Under the pieces are notes generated by a model. It was not told the origin of the DNA. It worked only from the letters and a program-made list of their open reading frames with translations, and searched no databases. Made by a program: the position numbers and the translations under genes. From Acetofilamentum sp. (GTDB taxonomy: Bacteria > Hydrothermota > 32-111): a DNA stretch of 64,000 nt. Shown here in pieces: positions 46,300 to 54,933 of the stretch (position 1 is its first letter; each line of letters begins with the position of its first letter). The stretch spans positions 310,487-374,486 of the forward strand of contig DYMB01000001.1 in assembly GCA_020721805.1 (NCBI GenBank), given 5' to 3'.

Positions 46300-46310
46300 A
46301 GGAGGTTATT

Positions 46311-46694
46311 TTGGCTCGTATAGCTGGAGTTGATTTGCCAAAAAATAAAAGAATTGAAATAGCTTTAACTTATATTTATGGTATAGGGCTATCAAGTTCT
46401 TTTAAGATTTTAAAAGAAGCAAATGTTGATCCGTCAATTAAAGTTAAAGATTTAAAAGATCAGGAAGTTGAAAGGATTAGAAAAATAATCGAAAAGAATT
46501 ATAAAGTGGAAGGTGCTTTAAAGGTCGAGGTATCAGAAAATATAAAAAGGTTGAAAGAGATTCAATCTTATAGGGGTATCAGGCATATTAAAGGACTTCC
46601 AGTTAGAGGACAGAGAACAAGAACCAATGCAAGAACAAGGAAAGGCCCATCAAAAGGCAGTATTGCTTTGAAGAAAAAGGCACCAAAGAAATAA
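46311..46694 (+). CDS. rpsM: 30S ribosomal protein S13
   Basis: Head protein contacting tRNA and the 50S bridge (127 residues): [52 protein letters not shown] start at 46311 behind AAAGGAGG. Confidence 0.97.
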   Translation: MARIAGVDLPKNKRIEIALTYIYGIGLSSSFKILKEANVDPSIKVKDLKDQEVERIRKIIEKNYKVEGALKVEVSENIKRLKEIQSYRGIRHIKGLPVRGQRTRTNARTRKGPSKGSIALKKKAPKK

Positions 46695-46706
46695 AAGGAG
46701 GAAATA

Positions 46707-47105
46707 GTGGCTGTCGAAAAGAAAGCACGTAAAAGAGTTAAAAAGAAGGTTAAAAGTATTGAATCTTCTGGAATTTGTTTTGTTCATTCTTCTTTTAACA
46801 ATACTATAGTGACTATTACCGATACAAAAGGAAATGTTGTCACCTGGTCCTCCGCAGGTAATGTTGGTTACAAGGGGACTAAAAAATCTACTCCCTTTGC
46901 TGCACAGATTGCAGCAGAAAAGGCAGGTAAAAATGCTTTAAATCTTGGTATAAAAAAACTTGATGTATGTATAAAAGGACCGGGTGGTGGAAGGGAGACT
47001 GCCATAAGAGCGTTACATAACTTGGGTTTTAAGATCACTTCTATTAAGGATATTACCCCTATACCACATAATGGTTGTAGACCACCTAAAAGAAGAAGAG
47101 TTTAA
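46707..47105 (+). CDS. rpsK: 30S ribosomal protein S11
   Basis: Platform protein lining the E-site mRNA path (132 residues): [74 protein letters not shown] start at 46707 behind AAAGGAGG. Confidence 0.97.
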   Translation: MAVEKKARKRVKKKVKSIESSGICFVHSSFNNTIVTITDTKGNVVTWSSAGNVGYKGTKKSTPFAAQIAAEKAGKNALNLGIKKLDVCIKGPGGGRETAIRALHNLGFKITSIKDITPIPHNGCRPPKRRRV

Positions 47106-47116
47106 GGAGGATTTAA

Positions 47117-47743
47117 ATGTCAAAATACATAGATTCGAAATGTAAACTTTGCAGAAGAGAGAGAACAAAACTTTTCTTGAAAGGGGAAAGATGTTATACT
47201 GATAAATGTGCTCTTGAAAGAAAAAAGAACACACCAGGTGAAGTGGCAAAAAAGATAAGAAAAAAATTATCAGGATACGCTGTTCAATTGAGAGAAAAAC
47301 AGAAAGTTAAAAGAATGTATGGAATTGTTGAAAAGCAATTTAAAAAATATTATGAAATCGCATCCAGAAAAAAGGAAGTCACCGGAGAAGTTTTACTTCA
47401 ACTTCTTGAGAGAAGACTTGATAATGTTGTTTATAAGTTAAAATTTGCGCCTTCAAGAGCAACGGCGAGACAACTTGTAAACCATGGACATGTTATGGTT
47501 AACAATAAAAATGTAAACATACCAAGTTATCTTGTCAAAGAGAATGATGTGGTAAGCATAAAAGATAAATCCAAGACCCTTGATGTTATAACAAACACTT
47601 TAACAAATAGCAAAGCCCAGATTCCAGATTGGCTTTCTCTCGATCTTCCCAAAATGAGTGGTAAGGTTGTTCAATTACCTCAGAGATATCATATAGATGC
47701 TGATATCAATGAACAGTTGATAATTGAGCTTTATTCGAAATAA
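47117..47743 (+). CDS. rpsD: 30S ribosomal protein S4
   Basis: 16S assembly initiator, often autoregulatory for the alpha operon. The 208-residue protein keeps an N-terminal zinc site (CKLCRRER and CYTDKC). The S4 domain reads LLQLLERRLDNVVYKLKFAPSRATARQLVNHGHV. ATG after AAGGAGG. Confidence 0.97.
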   Translation: MSKYIDSKCKLCRRERTKLFLKGERCYTDKCALERKKNTPGEVAKKIRKKLSGYAVQLREKQKVKRMYGIVEKQFKKYYEIASRKKEVTGEVLLQLLERRLDNVVYKLKFAPSRATARQLVNHGHVMVNNKNVNIPSYLVKENDVVSIKDKSKTLDVITNTLTNSKAQIPDWLSLDLPKMSGKVVQLPQRYHIDADINEQLIIELYSK

Positions 47744-47764
47744 ATTTAACGGAAGGGGTAAAAA

Positions 47765-48742
47765 ATGAAAATAAAACCTTTTCAGATACCACAAAAGATA
47801 GAAGTTGTTGAGGAAAAAGAAAATTACGGTAAATATATAATAGGACCTTTTGAAAGGGGTTTTGGAATAACTATGGGAAATGTTTTTAGAAGAATACTCC
47901 TTTCAAGCATACATGGTGTTGGAATCACAAAGGTAGTTTTTGAAAATGCAAACCATGAATTTAAAACTCTTAATGGTGTAAAAGAGAATGTATCCGATAT
48001 AGTTTTGAATATAAAAAAGATAAGATTCAAAATGAATGAGGATATGGATGATGTCAAGGTTAGTTTTCAGGTAAAAGGGCCAAAAGATGTTTTTGCAGGT
48101 GATATAAATACACCAACTGGAGTTGAAGTTGCAAACAAGGATCTTTATCTTTTTACAATCATTAAAAATACAACCGTAAAAATAGATATGTATCTTGAAT
48201 GGGGAAGAGGTTATCTACAATCTCAATATATCGTTCCGGATAAGAGTATCAAGACTATTCAACTTGATGCTTTCTTTTCACCAATTAAAAGAGTTGTTAC
48301 TTCGGTTGAAAATATGAGGGTTGGTCAGAGAACAGATTATGATAGACTTGTTATTGAAATTTATACCGATGGAACCATTTTACCAAAAGATTCTTTAAAA
48401 CAGGCTGCGATAATATTAAAAGGTCATCTTTCTGTATTTGAAATCGAAGATAAAAAATTACCCATCATCACCGAAGAGTTTGAGGATGATAATGTTTTGA
48501 AAATGAGAGAACTCTTGATGAAAAAGGTTACAGACCTTGAATTGAAGGTAAGAGCAAAAAATTGTCTTGAGGCAAACAACATTCAAACTTTAAAGGATCT
48601 TGTTTCCCAAAAAAGGGAAGATATGCTCAAGTATAAAAATTTTGGTAAACAGTCCCTGTCTGAACTTGAGGATAAATTAAAGGAACTTGGATTAAACTTG
48701 GGAATGGATGTTTCGAAATATTTTAAGGATGAAAACAGTTAA
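47765..48742 (+). CDS. rpoA: RNA polymerase alpha subunit
   Basis: Assembly platform of RNA polymerase (325 residues). The N-terminal domain has FERGFGITMGNVFRRILLSSIHG and RVGQRTDYDRLVIEIYTDGT. A linker leads to the C-terminal UP-element/activator domain (LELKVRAKNCLEANNIQTLKDLV, LSELEDKLKELGLNLGM). Start ATG 47765 after GGAAGGGG. Confidence 0.98.
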   Translation: MKIKPFQIPQKIEVVEEKENYGKYIIGPFERGFGITMGNVFRRILLSSIHGVGITKVVFENANHEFKTLNGVKENVSDIVLNIKKIRFKMNEDMDDVKVSFQVKGPKDVFAGDINTPTGVEVANKDLYLFTIIKNTTVKIDMYLEWGRGYLQSQYIVPDKSIKTIQLDAFFSPIKRVVTSVENMRVGQRTDYDRLVIEIYTDGTILPKDSLKQAAIILKGHLSVFEIEDKKLPIITEEFEDDNVLKMRELLMKKVTDLELKVRAKNCLEANNIQTLKDLVSQKREDMLKYKNFGKQSLSELEDKLKELGLNLGMDVSKYFKDENS

Positions 48743-48751
48743 GGGGGAAAA

Positions 48752-49162
48752 ATGCGGCATAATGATAAAATCAATAAACTTTCAAGGACAACCGAACATA
48801 GAAGAGCAATGTTGAATAATCTGGTTTCTTCTCTTTTTGAAAAAAATGTTGTTATCACCACGACGGCAAAAGCAAAGGAGGCAAAAAAACTTGCTGAGAG
48901 ATTGATAACTTTTGCCAAGAATGATGATTCTTTTACTTCAAGAAGGGAAGTGGCTAAAAGGTTAAAATCAAGAAAACTTGTGAAAAAACTTTTTGATGAA
49001 ATAGCACCAAAATTCAAATTGAGAAATGGCGGATACACAAGAATAGTAAAGGTCGGTTTAAGAGGAGGAGATGGCGCATCAACATCGATTCTTGAACTTG
49101 TTGAAAAACCAGAAAAAAAAGAGAAAAAGGATAAAGAAACCAAAAAAGAAAAAAAAGAATAA
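48752..49162 (+). CDS. rplQ: 50S ribosomal protein L17
   Basis: Exit-tunnel rim protein (136 residues): MRHNDKINKLSRTTEHRRAMLNNLVSSLFE, VITTTAKAKEAKKLAERLI, YTRIVKVGLRGGDGASTSILEL. It ends in a Lys/Glu-rich tail of about 20 residues (EKKEKKDKETKKEKKE), longer than in E. coli. Last gene of the supercluster; a terminator hairpin begins 16 nt after its stop. Confidence 0.97.
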   Translation: MRHNDKINKLSRTTEHRRAMLNNLVSSLFEKNVVITTTAKAKEAKKLAERLITFAKNDDSFTSRREVAKRLKSRKLVKKLFDEIAPKFKLRNGGYTRIVKVGLRGGDGASTSILELVEKPEKKEKKDKETKKEKKE

Positions 49163-49164
49163 AT

Positions 49165-50298
49165 ATGAATTTTTTCAAAAAAAGCCCATTTTTATGGGCT
49201 TTTTTGATATCAGTATTCTTTCTCAAAATAAACAGTTTTGAAATCAAGGGAGTTTGGGTTACAAGGTGGGATATATACTCACCACAAAGAATTGAAGAGA
49301 TAGTTGAATCCCTCTCATTTGCAAATGTTACAGATGTTTATGTTCAGGTATACGGTTCTGGTTATGCTTTCTTTAAATCTAAAATCGCACCTTTAAGATA
49401 CAGAGACTTTGATCCACTTGAAACTTTTGTTGAAAAAGCACATTCCAGAAATATAAGGATTCATGCCTGGATCAATCTTTTATATATGTGGGATAGGAAA
49501 GAATTGACAGAGGAGAACAGTCATATTTTAAACAGGTATCCGAGTTCTGTTGTTGTTGATGATAAAAATGTTTCACTCCTCGATTATTCTTTTGAAAAAG
49601 TGAAGTCAAGAAATATAGAGGGTTTTTTTATCTCTCCAGCATCCGAAATAGTTAAGGATTATCTTTTATTTCTTATCGATGAGATCCTTGTAAATTATAA
49701 TGTTGATGGTATACACCTTGACTATGTGAGATTCCCCGGAAAAGAGTTTGTTTACGATGTTTTCATAAGATCCGATTTTATGGAAAAATTTCTTATTGAT
49801 CCTTTCTTTCTGGATTCCGATAGAACAAAAAAACTTTTCGGTTTAAAGGGAAATGGGATCCTTAAAAGTGAATGGGAGATCTTTCCAAAGGAAGAGTTGA
49901 ATATTCTCATAAAGGAGATATTTACACTTGTGAAAACTCATAATCCAAATATAAAACTCTCTTGTGCAGTCTTTGCTGACATAAATGTTGCTGAAGATAA
50001 TTTTCATCAAAAATGGATTGATTGGATCAACGGCTCATATATAGATTATGTCCTGATCATGGCTTATGCTTCCTCTTTTAAAGTTATAGAAAAGCAGATT
50101 GAAAAGATTCAAAGCAGAACATCGCTTTCCAAAGTTGTTGTAGGACTTGCGTTGTATAATCAGAGTATAGAGAATTTAACCGATAATTACAATCATTTAA
50201 AAAAATATCCTGTACTTGGTTTTTGTATATTTTCAAATCAATCTTTAACTGAAAAGAAAGGTGGTTACTCTTATGTTGGAAAAAAGATCTTCAATTGA
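49165..50298 (+). CDS. Secreted GH10-like hydrolase (DUF187/GHL10 family)
   Basis: A 377-residue exported protein of the YngK/GHL10 type, a TIM-barrel family expected to act on glycans. A signal peptide or anchor (NFFKKSPFLWAFLISVFFLKINS) leads into IKGVWVTRWDIYSPQRIEEIVE, IRIHAWINLLYMW, VDGIHLDYVRFPGKE and IDYVLIMAYASS, the usual strand-end motifs with acidic residues. The start is 2 nt after rplQ without a good SD. The signal-peptide codons themselves contain an intrinsic terminator hairpin. The end overlaps yggS by 26 nt. Confidence 0.85.
   Translation: MNFFKKSPFLWAFLISVFFLKINSFEIKGVWVTRWDIYSPQRIEEIVESLSFANVTDVYVQVYGSGYAFFKSKIAPLRYRDFDPLETFVEKAHSRNIRIHAWINLLYMWDRKELTEENSHILNRYPSSVVVDDKNVSLLDYSFEKVKSRNIEGFFISPASEIVKDYLLFLIDEILVNYNVDGIHLDYVRFPGKEFVYDVFIRSDFMEKFLIDPFFLDSDRTKKLFGLKGNGILKSEWEIFPKEELNILIKEIFTLVKTHNPNIKLSCAVFADINVAEDNFHQKWIDWINGSYIDYVLIMAYASSFKVIEKQIEKIQSRTSLSKVVVGLALYNQSIENLTDNYNHLKKYPVLGFCIFSNQSLTEKKGGYSYVGKKIFN
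49178..49205 (+). terminator. Intrinsic terminator of the S10-alpha supercluster, inside the next coding region
   Basis: AAAAAAGCCCAT-TTTT-ATGGGCTTTTTT is a 12-bp perfect stem with a 4-nt loop, ending in a T-tract and preceded by an A-tract, so it can work in both directions. It begins 16 nt after the rplQ stop and lies within codons 5-14 of the secreted hydrolase gene. Confidence 0.85.
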
Positions 50299-50956
50299 GT
50301 TTCAAAAAAGGATCGATAAGCTTTTTAACGATATAGAAAAATACGCTGTAAACAAACCTGTTGAAATAGTCGTGGTCTCAAAAAAGCAGTGTGTTGAAAA
50401 AATGGAAAAAATTTATCAATCTGGTTTTAAACATTTTGCTGAAAATATACCTCAGGAGATCAGGGATAAAAAAGTTTTTTATTCAAATAATGCGGTTAAA
50501 CTTTCATTTATCGGAAACATCCAGAAGAATAAGATTAAGTATATTTTTGATAACACAAGCCTTATCCAATCGATAGATTCACTTGATAACGCCTCAGCGG
50601 TAAACGATTATTATATGAAAAATAACAGGATTATCGATATACTATTGCAGATAAAAGTTTCAGATGAAGTTACAAAACATGGTTTTGAAAAAAATATTAT
50701 AAATGAAGTTTTTGAAAAGATAAAGGAATTCAAGTTTTTGAAAGTAAAGGGAATAATGTGCATAGGTCCCAATACCGATAATAAAGAAATTGTTGAAAAA
50801 TCTTTTTATGAAACTTTTGAAATTTTCAAAAACTTGAAAAAAGAGAGTAAAGATTTTGAAATTATTTCAATGGGGATGACCAACGATTATATAATCGCTT
50901 TGAAAAATGGTTCAAACATGATAAGACTTGGAAGATATTTTTATGAAGGGTTATAA
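50273..50956 (+). CDS. yggS: YggS family pyridoxal-phosphate homeostasis protein
   Basis: PLP-binding barrel protein that buffers the cofactor and affects amino-acid and keto-acid balance; no catalytic activity is known. The PLP lysine lies in EIVVVSKKQCVEKM. HFAENIPQEI, LSFIGNIQKNKIKYIF, SMGMTNDYIIALKNGSNMIRLGRYFYEG correspond to family motifs. ATG 50273 with AAAGGTGG upstream was chosen over the GTG at 50261. It overlaps both neighbours. Confidence 0.9.
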   Translation: MLEKRSSIEFQKRIDKLFNDIEKYAVNKPVEIVVVSKKQCVEKMEKIYQSGFKHFAENIPQEIRDKKVFYSNNAVKLSFIGNIQKNKIKYIFDNTSLIQSIDSLDNASAVNDYYMKNNRIIDILLQIKVSDEVTKHGFEKNIINEVFEKIKEFKFLKVKGIMCIGPNTDNKEIVEKSFYETFEIFKNLKKESKDFEIISMGMTNDYIIALKNGSNMIRLGRYFYEGL

Positions 50957-52430
50957 AAATATTATCATTTTCTTCCTGATCCTTATATTATATTCGATCG
51001 TTGAACTTCCATTCATAGATAGAATTCCCAAGATATGGGTCGATGAGGTCTGGTATGGTGGGACAGCATACAATTTTTCTCAGGGAAAAGGTTTTACCAA
51101 TCAAAATGTTGTTGGGCTTTACGGTGGTGATTATCTATTTGGATATCCTTTATTTCTTGGAACCTTTTATAAAATTTTTAATACATCTATGTTAACATCA
51201 AAATTGTTTTCTTTTTTTCTTGGAATTTTGTTTATCATTTTTTTTTATTTTCTCTTTTCAAAAATTCTCAATTTTGATTTAAAACAGAAAATAATCTTTT
51301 TTATATTTTTTATTTTTTCATCAACGGTTTATATCGTATATAGAACCGTAAGACCCGAGTGTTTGAAAATATTCTTTTCCATGCTCTCTTTATATTTCTT
51401 TTTGAAAGGTATCAAAGAGAAAAACTATTATTTTGTTTTTTCTTTCCTTTTTTCCTTTTGTGGAGTTTTAACACATCCTGATGAGATATTTTTTACGATA
51501 ATTTTTTTCTTTATCGTATCTTTCCATTCGTTCAAAAAAAATGATATTAAACCATTTCTATTCTCATCTTTGACCTTGATAGTTTGTTTTTCCTTTTTTC
51601 TTTTCTTTATCTGGTTTGTTAAACACTCATCAGTACAGGAATTTTACTTTCTTTATTCAAGAAGACTATCGATAAAAGAGTATTCACTTTTAGGCGATCC
51701 GTTTCAAAAGTTGAAAAATCTGTATGGGGATTATGCTTTCGGTTTGAAAAGGTTATATATATTTTTGTTTGAAATCCTTATTTTTCCTGTATCATTTTTA
51801 ATTTTCAAAAAAGATAAAGATATTAAAATTTTAAGTTTTATCGGATTTTCATATTTTATTCTTGGACTTTTATTTATGGAAAGATTTGTTACAAGAGGTT
51901 TTATATCGATAATATTTTATTCGATACTTGTTTTAACCTTAATTTTGAAAAAATCTGACAAGAAGAAAAAAAAATTGCTTATTTTTTTATCATCCTTGTA
52001 TTTTTTAAATAATCTTCTCTCAATTTCCTATTTTATCTACATAAACAGAAATATTACATCCTACGGTTTAATAGAAAAGTATATAAATGAAAGATCAAAG
52101 AATGCGAATGTGGTGATTTCAAATGTTATTTTTTATTTTCCTTTAAAGGATAAAATCTTTTTCAACGACTATACTTACTATAAGTTAACAAAATATAAGA
52201 CTCTTGATTCACTTTTAAAATCGCAGGATATGGATCTCATCATCATCAGCGATTATTTTTTAACTGGAGTAAAATCTGTTTCAATGAGAAAAGAGGAAAA
52301 AGAGGTTGTTAATAAATTTAAAATTTTCTATGGTAAATTGGATGAGAGTTTAAAAAAGAATTTTTTACTTTTCGATACTTTAAAAACTGATGGTTATGGC
52401 ACAATAAAGTTTTATAAAAATATTGACTGA
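50943..52430 (+). CDS. Polytopic GT-C fold glycosyltransferase (ArnT/PMT-like)
   Basis: A 495-residue membrane protein with about ten or eleven spans. The first periplasmic loop carries the acidic motif in WVDEVWYGGTAYNFSQGKGF, typical of GT39/GT83-like enzymes that use polyprenyl-phosphate sugars, and GDYLFGYPLFLGTFYKIF follows. The C-terminal part is a soluble periplasmic domain of about 120 residues. ATG 50943 behind GGAAG is preferred to the TTG at 50928. Substrate unknown. Confidence 0.8.
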   Translation: MKGYKNIIIFFLILILYSIVELPFIDRIPKIWVDEVWYGGTAYNFSQGKGFTNQNVVGLYGGDYLFGYPLFLGTFYKIFNTSMLTSKLFSFFLGILFIIFFYFLFSKILNFDLKQKIIFFIFFIFSSTVYIVYRTVRPECLKIFFSMLSLYFFLKGIKEKNYYFVFSFLFSFCGVLTHPDEIFFTIIFFFIVSFHSFKKNDIKPFLFSSLTLIVCFSFFLFFIWFVKHSSVQEFYFLYSRRLSIKEYSLLGDPFQKLKNLYGDYAFGLKRLYIFLFEILIFPVSFLIFKKDKDIKILSFIGFSYFILGLLFMERFVTRGFISIIFYSILVLTLILKKSDKKKKKLLIFLSSLYFLNNLLSISYFIYINRNITSYGLIEKYINERSKNANVVISNVIFYFPLKDKIFFNDYTYYKLTKYKTLDSLLKSQDMDLIIISDYFLTGVKSVSMRKEEKEVVNKFKIFYGKLDESLKKNFLLFDTLKTDGYGTIKFYKNID

Positions 52431-52457
52431 AAAGTTAAAAATTGTTAAAGTAATTTT

Positions 52458-53480
52458 ATGAAAAAGATTCTTATAACAGGTGGAGCTGGTTTCATTGGAA
52501 ACAACTTCATCAGATATGTTTTAAAAAAAAGAAAATATAGGATAATAAATGTGGATCTACTTTTGTTTCCAAGTAGTTTTGAAAATATTAAAGATCTGAT
52601 GAAAGTGGAAAACTATAAATTTTATAAAGGTGATATAAAAAATTATAAATTCCTTTTAAAAATTTTTAAAAAAGAAAAAAATATTGATGGGGTTATAAAT
52701 TTTGCAGCATGGTCGCATGTTGATAAAAGTATACTAAAACCGAAAGATTTTATAGAGACCAATGTTTATGGTGTTTTCAATTTACTTGAGATACAGAAAC
52801 TTGGTTTTTTTAGAAGGTTTCTACAGATATCTACCGATGAAGTTTATGGTGATCTTCCGTACGATACTCTTGATAAATTTAATGAAGATTCACCTCTTAG
52901 ACCATCTTCACCTTATTCATCCTCAAAGGCATCCGCCGATCTTTTATCCCTCTCATATTATAAGACATATGATCTTGATATACTTATAACAAGATCCTCA
53001 AACAATTTTGGCGAATATCAGTTTCCTGAAAAACTCATTCCTCTAACAATTTTAAAGATAATTAAAAATCAAAAAGTACCAGTTTATGGAAACGGAAGAA
53101 ATGTAAGAGACTGGATATATGTTCTGGATAATGTCAGGGGTATTATGAAGGTTTTTGAAAAAGGAAAAAGCGGAAACATCTACAATATTGGTGGAGAGAA
53201 TGAGGTAACGAATCTGGAACTGGTAAAAAAGATTTTATATTTTTTTGATAGGGATGAAAGTTCTATCGAATTTGTAAAAGATAGACCAGGACATGATAGA
53301 AGATACTCTCTTGATATAACAAAAATAAAGACTCAACTTTATCATAAAAATATTTATGATTTTGAAAAATTTTTAAAAAGGACTGTCTACTGGTATAAAA
53401 ATAATTTGAAATGGGTTGAAAAATGTCTTGATCAAAATTTTAAAAAATACCATTTACAAAATTATAACAAAAGGATATGA
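52458..53480 (+). CDS. rfbB: dTDP-glucose 4,6-dehydratase
   Basis: Extended SDR enzyme (340 residues) that makes dTDP-4-keto-6-deoxyglucose. It has the Rossmann ITGGAGFIGNNFIRYVL, NFAAWSHVDKSI, the active site ISTDEVYGDL with its Asp-Glu pair, YSSSKASADLLSLSYYKTY (Tyr-x3-Lys), RSSNNFGEYQFPEKLIPL and RDWIYVLDN. It is followed directly by rfbA; the epimerase and reductase genes of dTDP-rhamnose synthesis are not in the window. Confidence 0.9.
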   Translation: MKKILITGGAGFIGNNFIRYVLKKRKYRIINVDLLLFPSSFENIKDLMKVENYKFYKGDIKNYKFLLKIFKKEKNIDGVINFAAWSHVDKSILKPKDFIETNVYGVFNLLEIQKLGFFRRFLQISTDEVYGDLPYDTLDKFNEDSPLRPSSPYSSSKASADLLSLSYYKTYDLDILITRSSNNFGEYQFPEKLIPLTILKIIKNQKVPVYGNGRNVRDWIYVLDNVRGIMKVFEKGKSGNIYNIGGENEVTNLELVKKILYFFDRDESSIEFVKDRPGHDRRYSLDITKIKTQLYHKNIYDFEKFLKRTVYWYKNNLKWVEKCLDQNFKKYHLQNYNKRI

Positions 53481-54352
53481 TGAAAAAAACAAAAGGGATA
53501 ATACTCGCTGGTGGTAAAGGAACAAGATTGTTTCCTTTAACAAAATTATACTCTAAACAACTCATAAATGTCTACGATAAACCTTTAATATACTATCCAT
53601 TATCAACATTAATACTTTCCGGAATAGATCATATACTTCTTATCTCAACACAAAAGGATATACCACTTTATAAAAAACTTTTCAAGGATGGGAAAGATTT
53701 AGGATTGAAGATTGAGTATGCTGTTCAAAATAAACCGAAGGGCATCGCGCAGGCACTTATAATAGGTGAGGATTTTATAAAGAATGATGATGTGATGCTT
53801 ATTCTTGGTGATAACATCTTTTTTGGTGATATGGATTTTTTAAGAAAATCAAGGGAAAAAAATGAAAATGCGACTATTTTTGCATACAATGTTTCCGATC
53901 CGGAAAGATATGGAGTTGTAGAGTTTGATAGCAAAGGGAGAGTAATTTCAATTGAGGAAAAACCGAAAATACCAAAGAGTAATTATGCTGTTTGTGGCCT
54001 CTATATTTATGACAGTATGTGCAGTAAATATGCTAAAAGATTGAAACCATCAAAAAGGAATGAACTGGAAATAACCGATCTTAACAATTTATATCTATCA
54101 AATGGTCAATTAAAATGTGAAAAAATGGGAAGAGGGATCGCCTGGCTCGATACGGGGACACCGGAATCACTTCTCGATGCGAGTCTTTTCATCGGTGCTA
54201 TTGAACAGAGACAGAATTTGAAAGTGGGATGTATAGAAGAGGTCTGTTTAAGGATAGGATTTTTAAAAAGAAAAAATTATTTAAAACTTGTAAAAAAATA
54301 TCCAGAATCAGATTATAAAAAATATCTTTTAAAGATCTATGAAGAAATATAA
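53477..54352 (+). CDS. rfbA: Glucose-1-phosphate thymidylyltransferase
   Basis: Makes dTDP-glucose from dTTP and glucose 1-phosphate. The 291-residue protein has the nucleotide loop ILAGGKGTRLFPLTKLYSKQ, the sugar-binding YDKPLIYYPLSTLILSGI, LGDNIFFG (metal site), ISIEEKPKIPKSNYAVCGLY and AWLDTGTPESLLDAS. ATG 53477 or 53480 may be used; the AAAGG spacing slightly favours 53480. It overlaps the rfbB stop. Confidence 0.94.
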   Translation: MMKKTKGIILAGGKGTRLFPLTKLYSKQLINVYDKPLIYYPLSTLILSGIDHILLISTQKDIPLYKKLFKDGKDLGLKIEYAVQNKPKGIAQALIIGEDFIKNDDVMLILGDNIFFGDMDFLRKSREKNENATIFAYNVSDPERYGVVEFDSKGRVISIEEKPKIPKSNYAVCGLYIYDSMCSKYAKRLKPSKRNELEITDLNNLYLSNGQLKCEKMGRGIAWLDTGTPESLLDASLFIGAIEQRQNLKVGCIEEVCLRIGFLKRKNYLKLVKKYPESDYKKYLLKIYEEI

Positions 54353-54583
54353 AAAAGTATAAAAATCGGTCTATTCTGACATAACACAATTTTTTCTAAT
54401 CTATTATTTATAGATGAATCAATTAAAGGATAAAAATAAATTTTAAAAAAGAAAATTTTATATAATACACAATTGATGCTATCCAATTAAAAAGAGAATT
54501 TTTAAACGGTAATTTTTTATAGCAAAAAGATTATTTTATAACCATTTTATTGGTCTTTAAAATTTTAGTTTAAAGATAAACTC

Positions 54584-54611
54584 TTGACAAAAACTTAAAA
54601 AAATATATACT
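54584..54611 (+). promoter_or_regulatory. Promoter of the tRNA-tuf operon
   Basis: TTGACA (54584-54589), 16 bp, TATACT (54606-54611). Six bases later comes TCCTGATT, so the start is expected at about 54618, 12 nt before tRNA-Thr. The rest of the 277-bp gap after rfbA is AT-rich and holds only a 6-bp inverted repeat ATCTAT/ATAGAT (54399-54415). Confidence 0.75.
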
Positions 54612-54629
54612 AAAAAATCCTGATTGCTC

Positions 54630-54701
54630 GCTGGTGTAGCTCAGGGGTAGAGCAGTGGTTTTGTAAACCACTGGTCGGGGGTTCAAATCCCTCCACCAGC
54701 T
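54630..54701 (+). tRNA. tRNA-Thr(TGT)
   Basis: Acceptor gctggtg/caccagc, D stem gctc/gagc, anticodon stem gtggt/accac with loop tttgtaa (anticodon TGT), T arm ggggg-ttcaaat-ccctc, discriminator T. CCA is not encoded. First of four tRNAs upstream of tuf copy 2; counterpart of E. coli thrU. Confidence 0.96.
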
Positions 54702-54705
54702 ATGT

Positions 54706-54788
54706 GGAGAGATTCCCGAGCGGTCAAAGGGGGCAGACTGTAAATCTGCTGGCTGATGTCTTCGTAGGTTCGAATCCTACTCTCTCCA
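54706..54788 (+). tRNA. tRNA-Tyr(GTA)
   Basis: Acceptor ggagaga/tctctcc, D arm ccc...ggg, anticodon stem gcaga/tctgc with loop ctgtaaa (anticodon GTA), long class II variable arm, T arm gtagg-ttcgaat-cctac, discriminator A. Counterpart of E. coli tyrU. Confidence 0.95.
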
Positions 54789-54797
54789 CACTAAATC

Positions 54798-54870
54798 GCG
54801 GGAGTAGCTCAGTTGGTAGAGCTTCTGCCTTCCAAGCAGAATGTCGCGGGTTCGAGCCCCGTCTCCCGCT
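54798..54870 (+). tRNA. tRNA-Gly(TCC)
   Basis: Acceptor gcgggag/ctcccgc, D stem gctc/gagc, anticodon stem tctgc/gcaga with loop cttccaa (anticodon TCC), T arm gcggg-ttcgagc-cccgt, discriminator T. Counterpart of E. coli glyT. Confidence 0.96.
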
Positions 54871-54910
54871 TTTAAACAAGCCTCAAGAAGAGAGATATTT
54901 TGGGGAATTA

Positions 54911-54930
54911 TTTTTTTTATATAAAAAAAA
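54911..54930. repeat. 20-bp A/T palindrome between tRNA-Gly and tRNA-Thr
   Basis: T8-ATAT-A8 is a perfect 20-bp palindrome in the 63-nt spacer, just 3 nt before tRNA-Thr(GGT). It contains no GC pairs, so a stable terminator is unlikely; it may be a processing site or a melted region. Confidence 0.6.
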
Positions 54931-54933
54931 CAT

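Noticed and set aside
54399-54415. Hairpin ATCTAT-TATTT-ATAGAT as terminator of rfbA
   Set aside because: Only A/T-rich 6-bp stem and no T-tract after it; no convincing terminator for rfbA was found.
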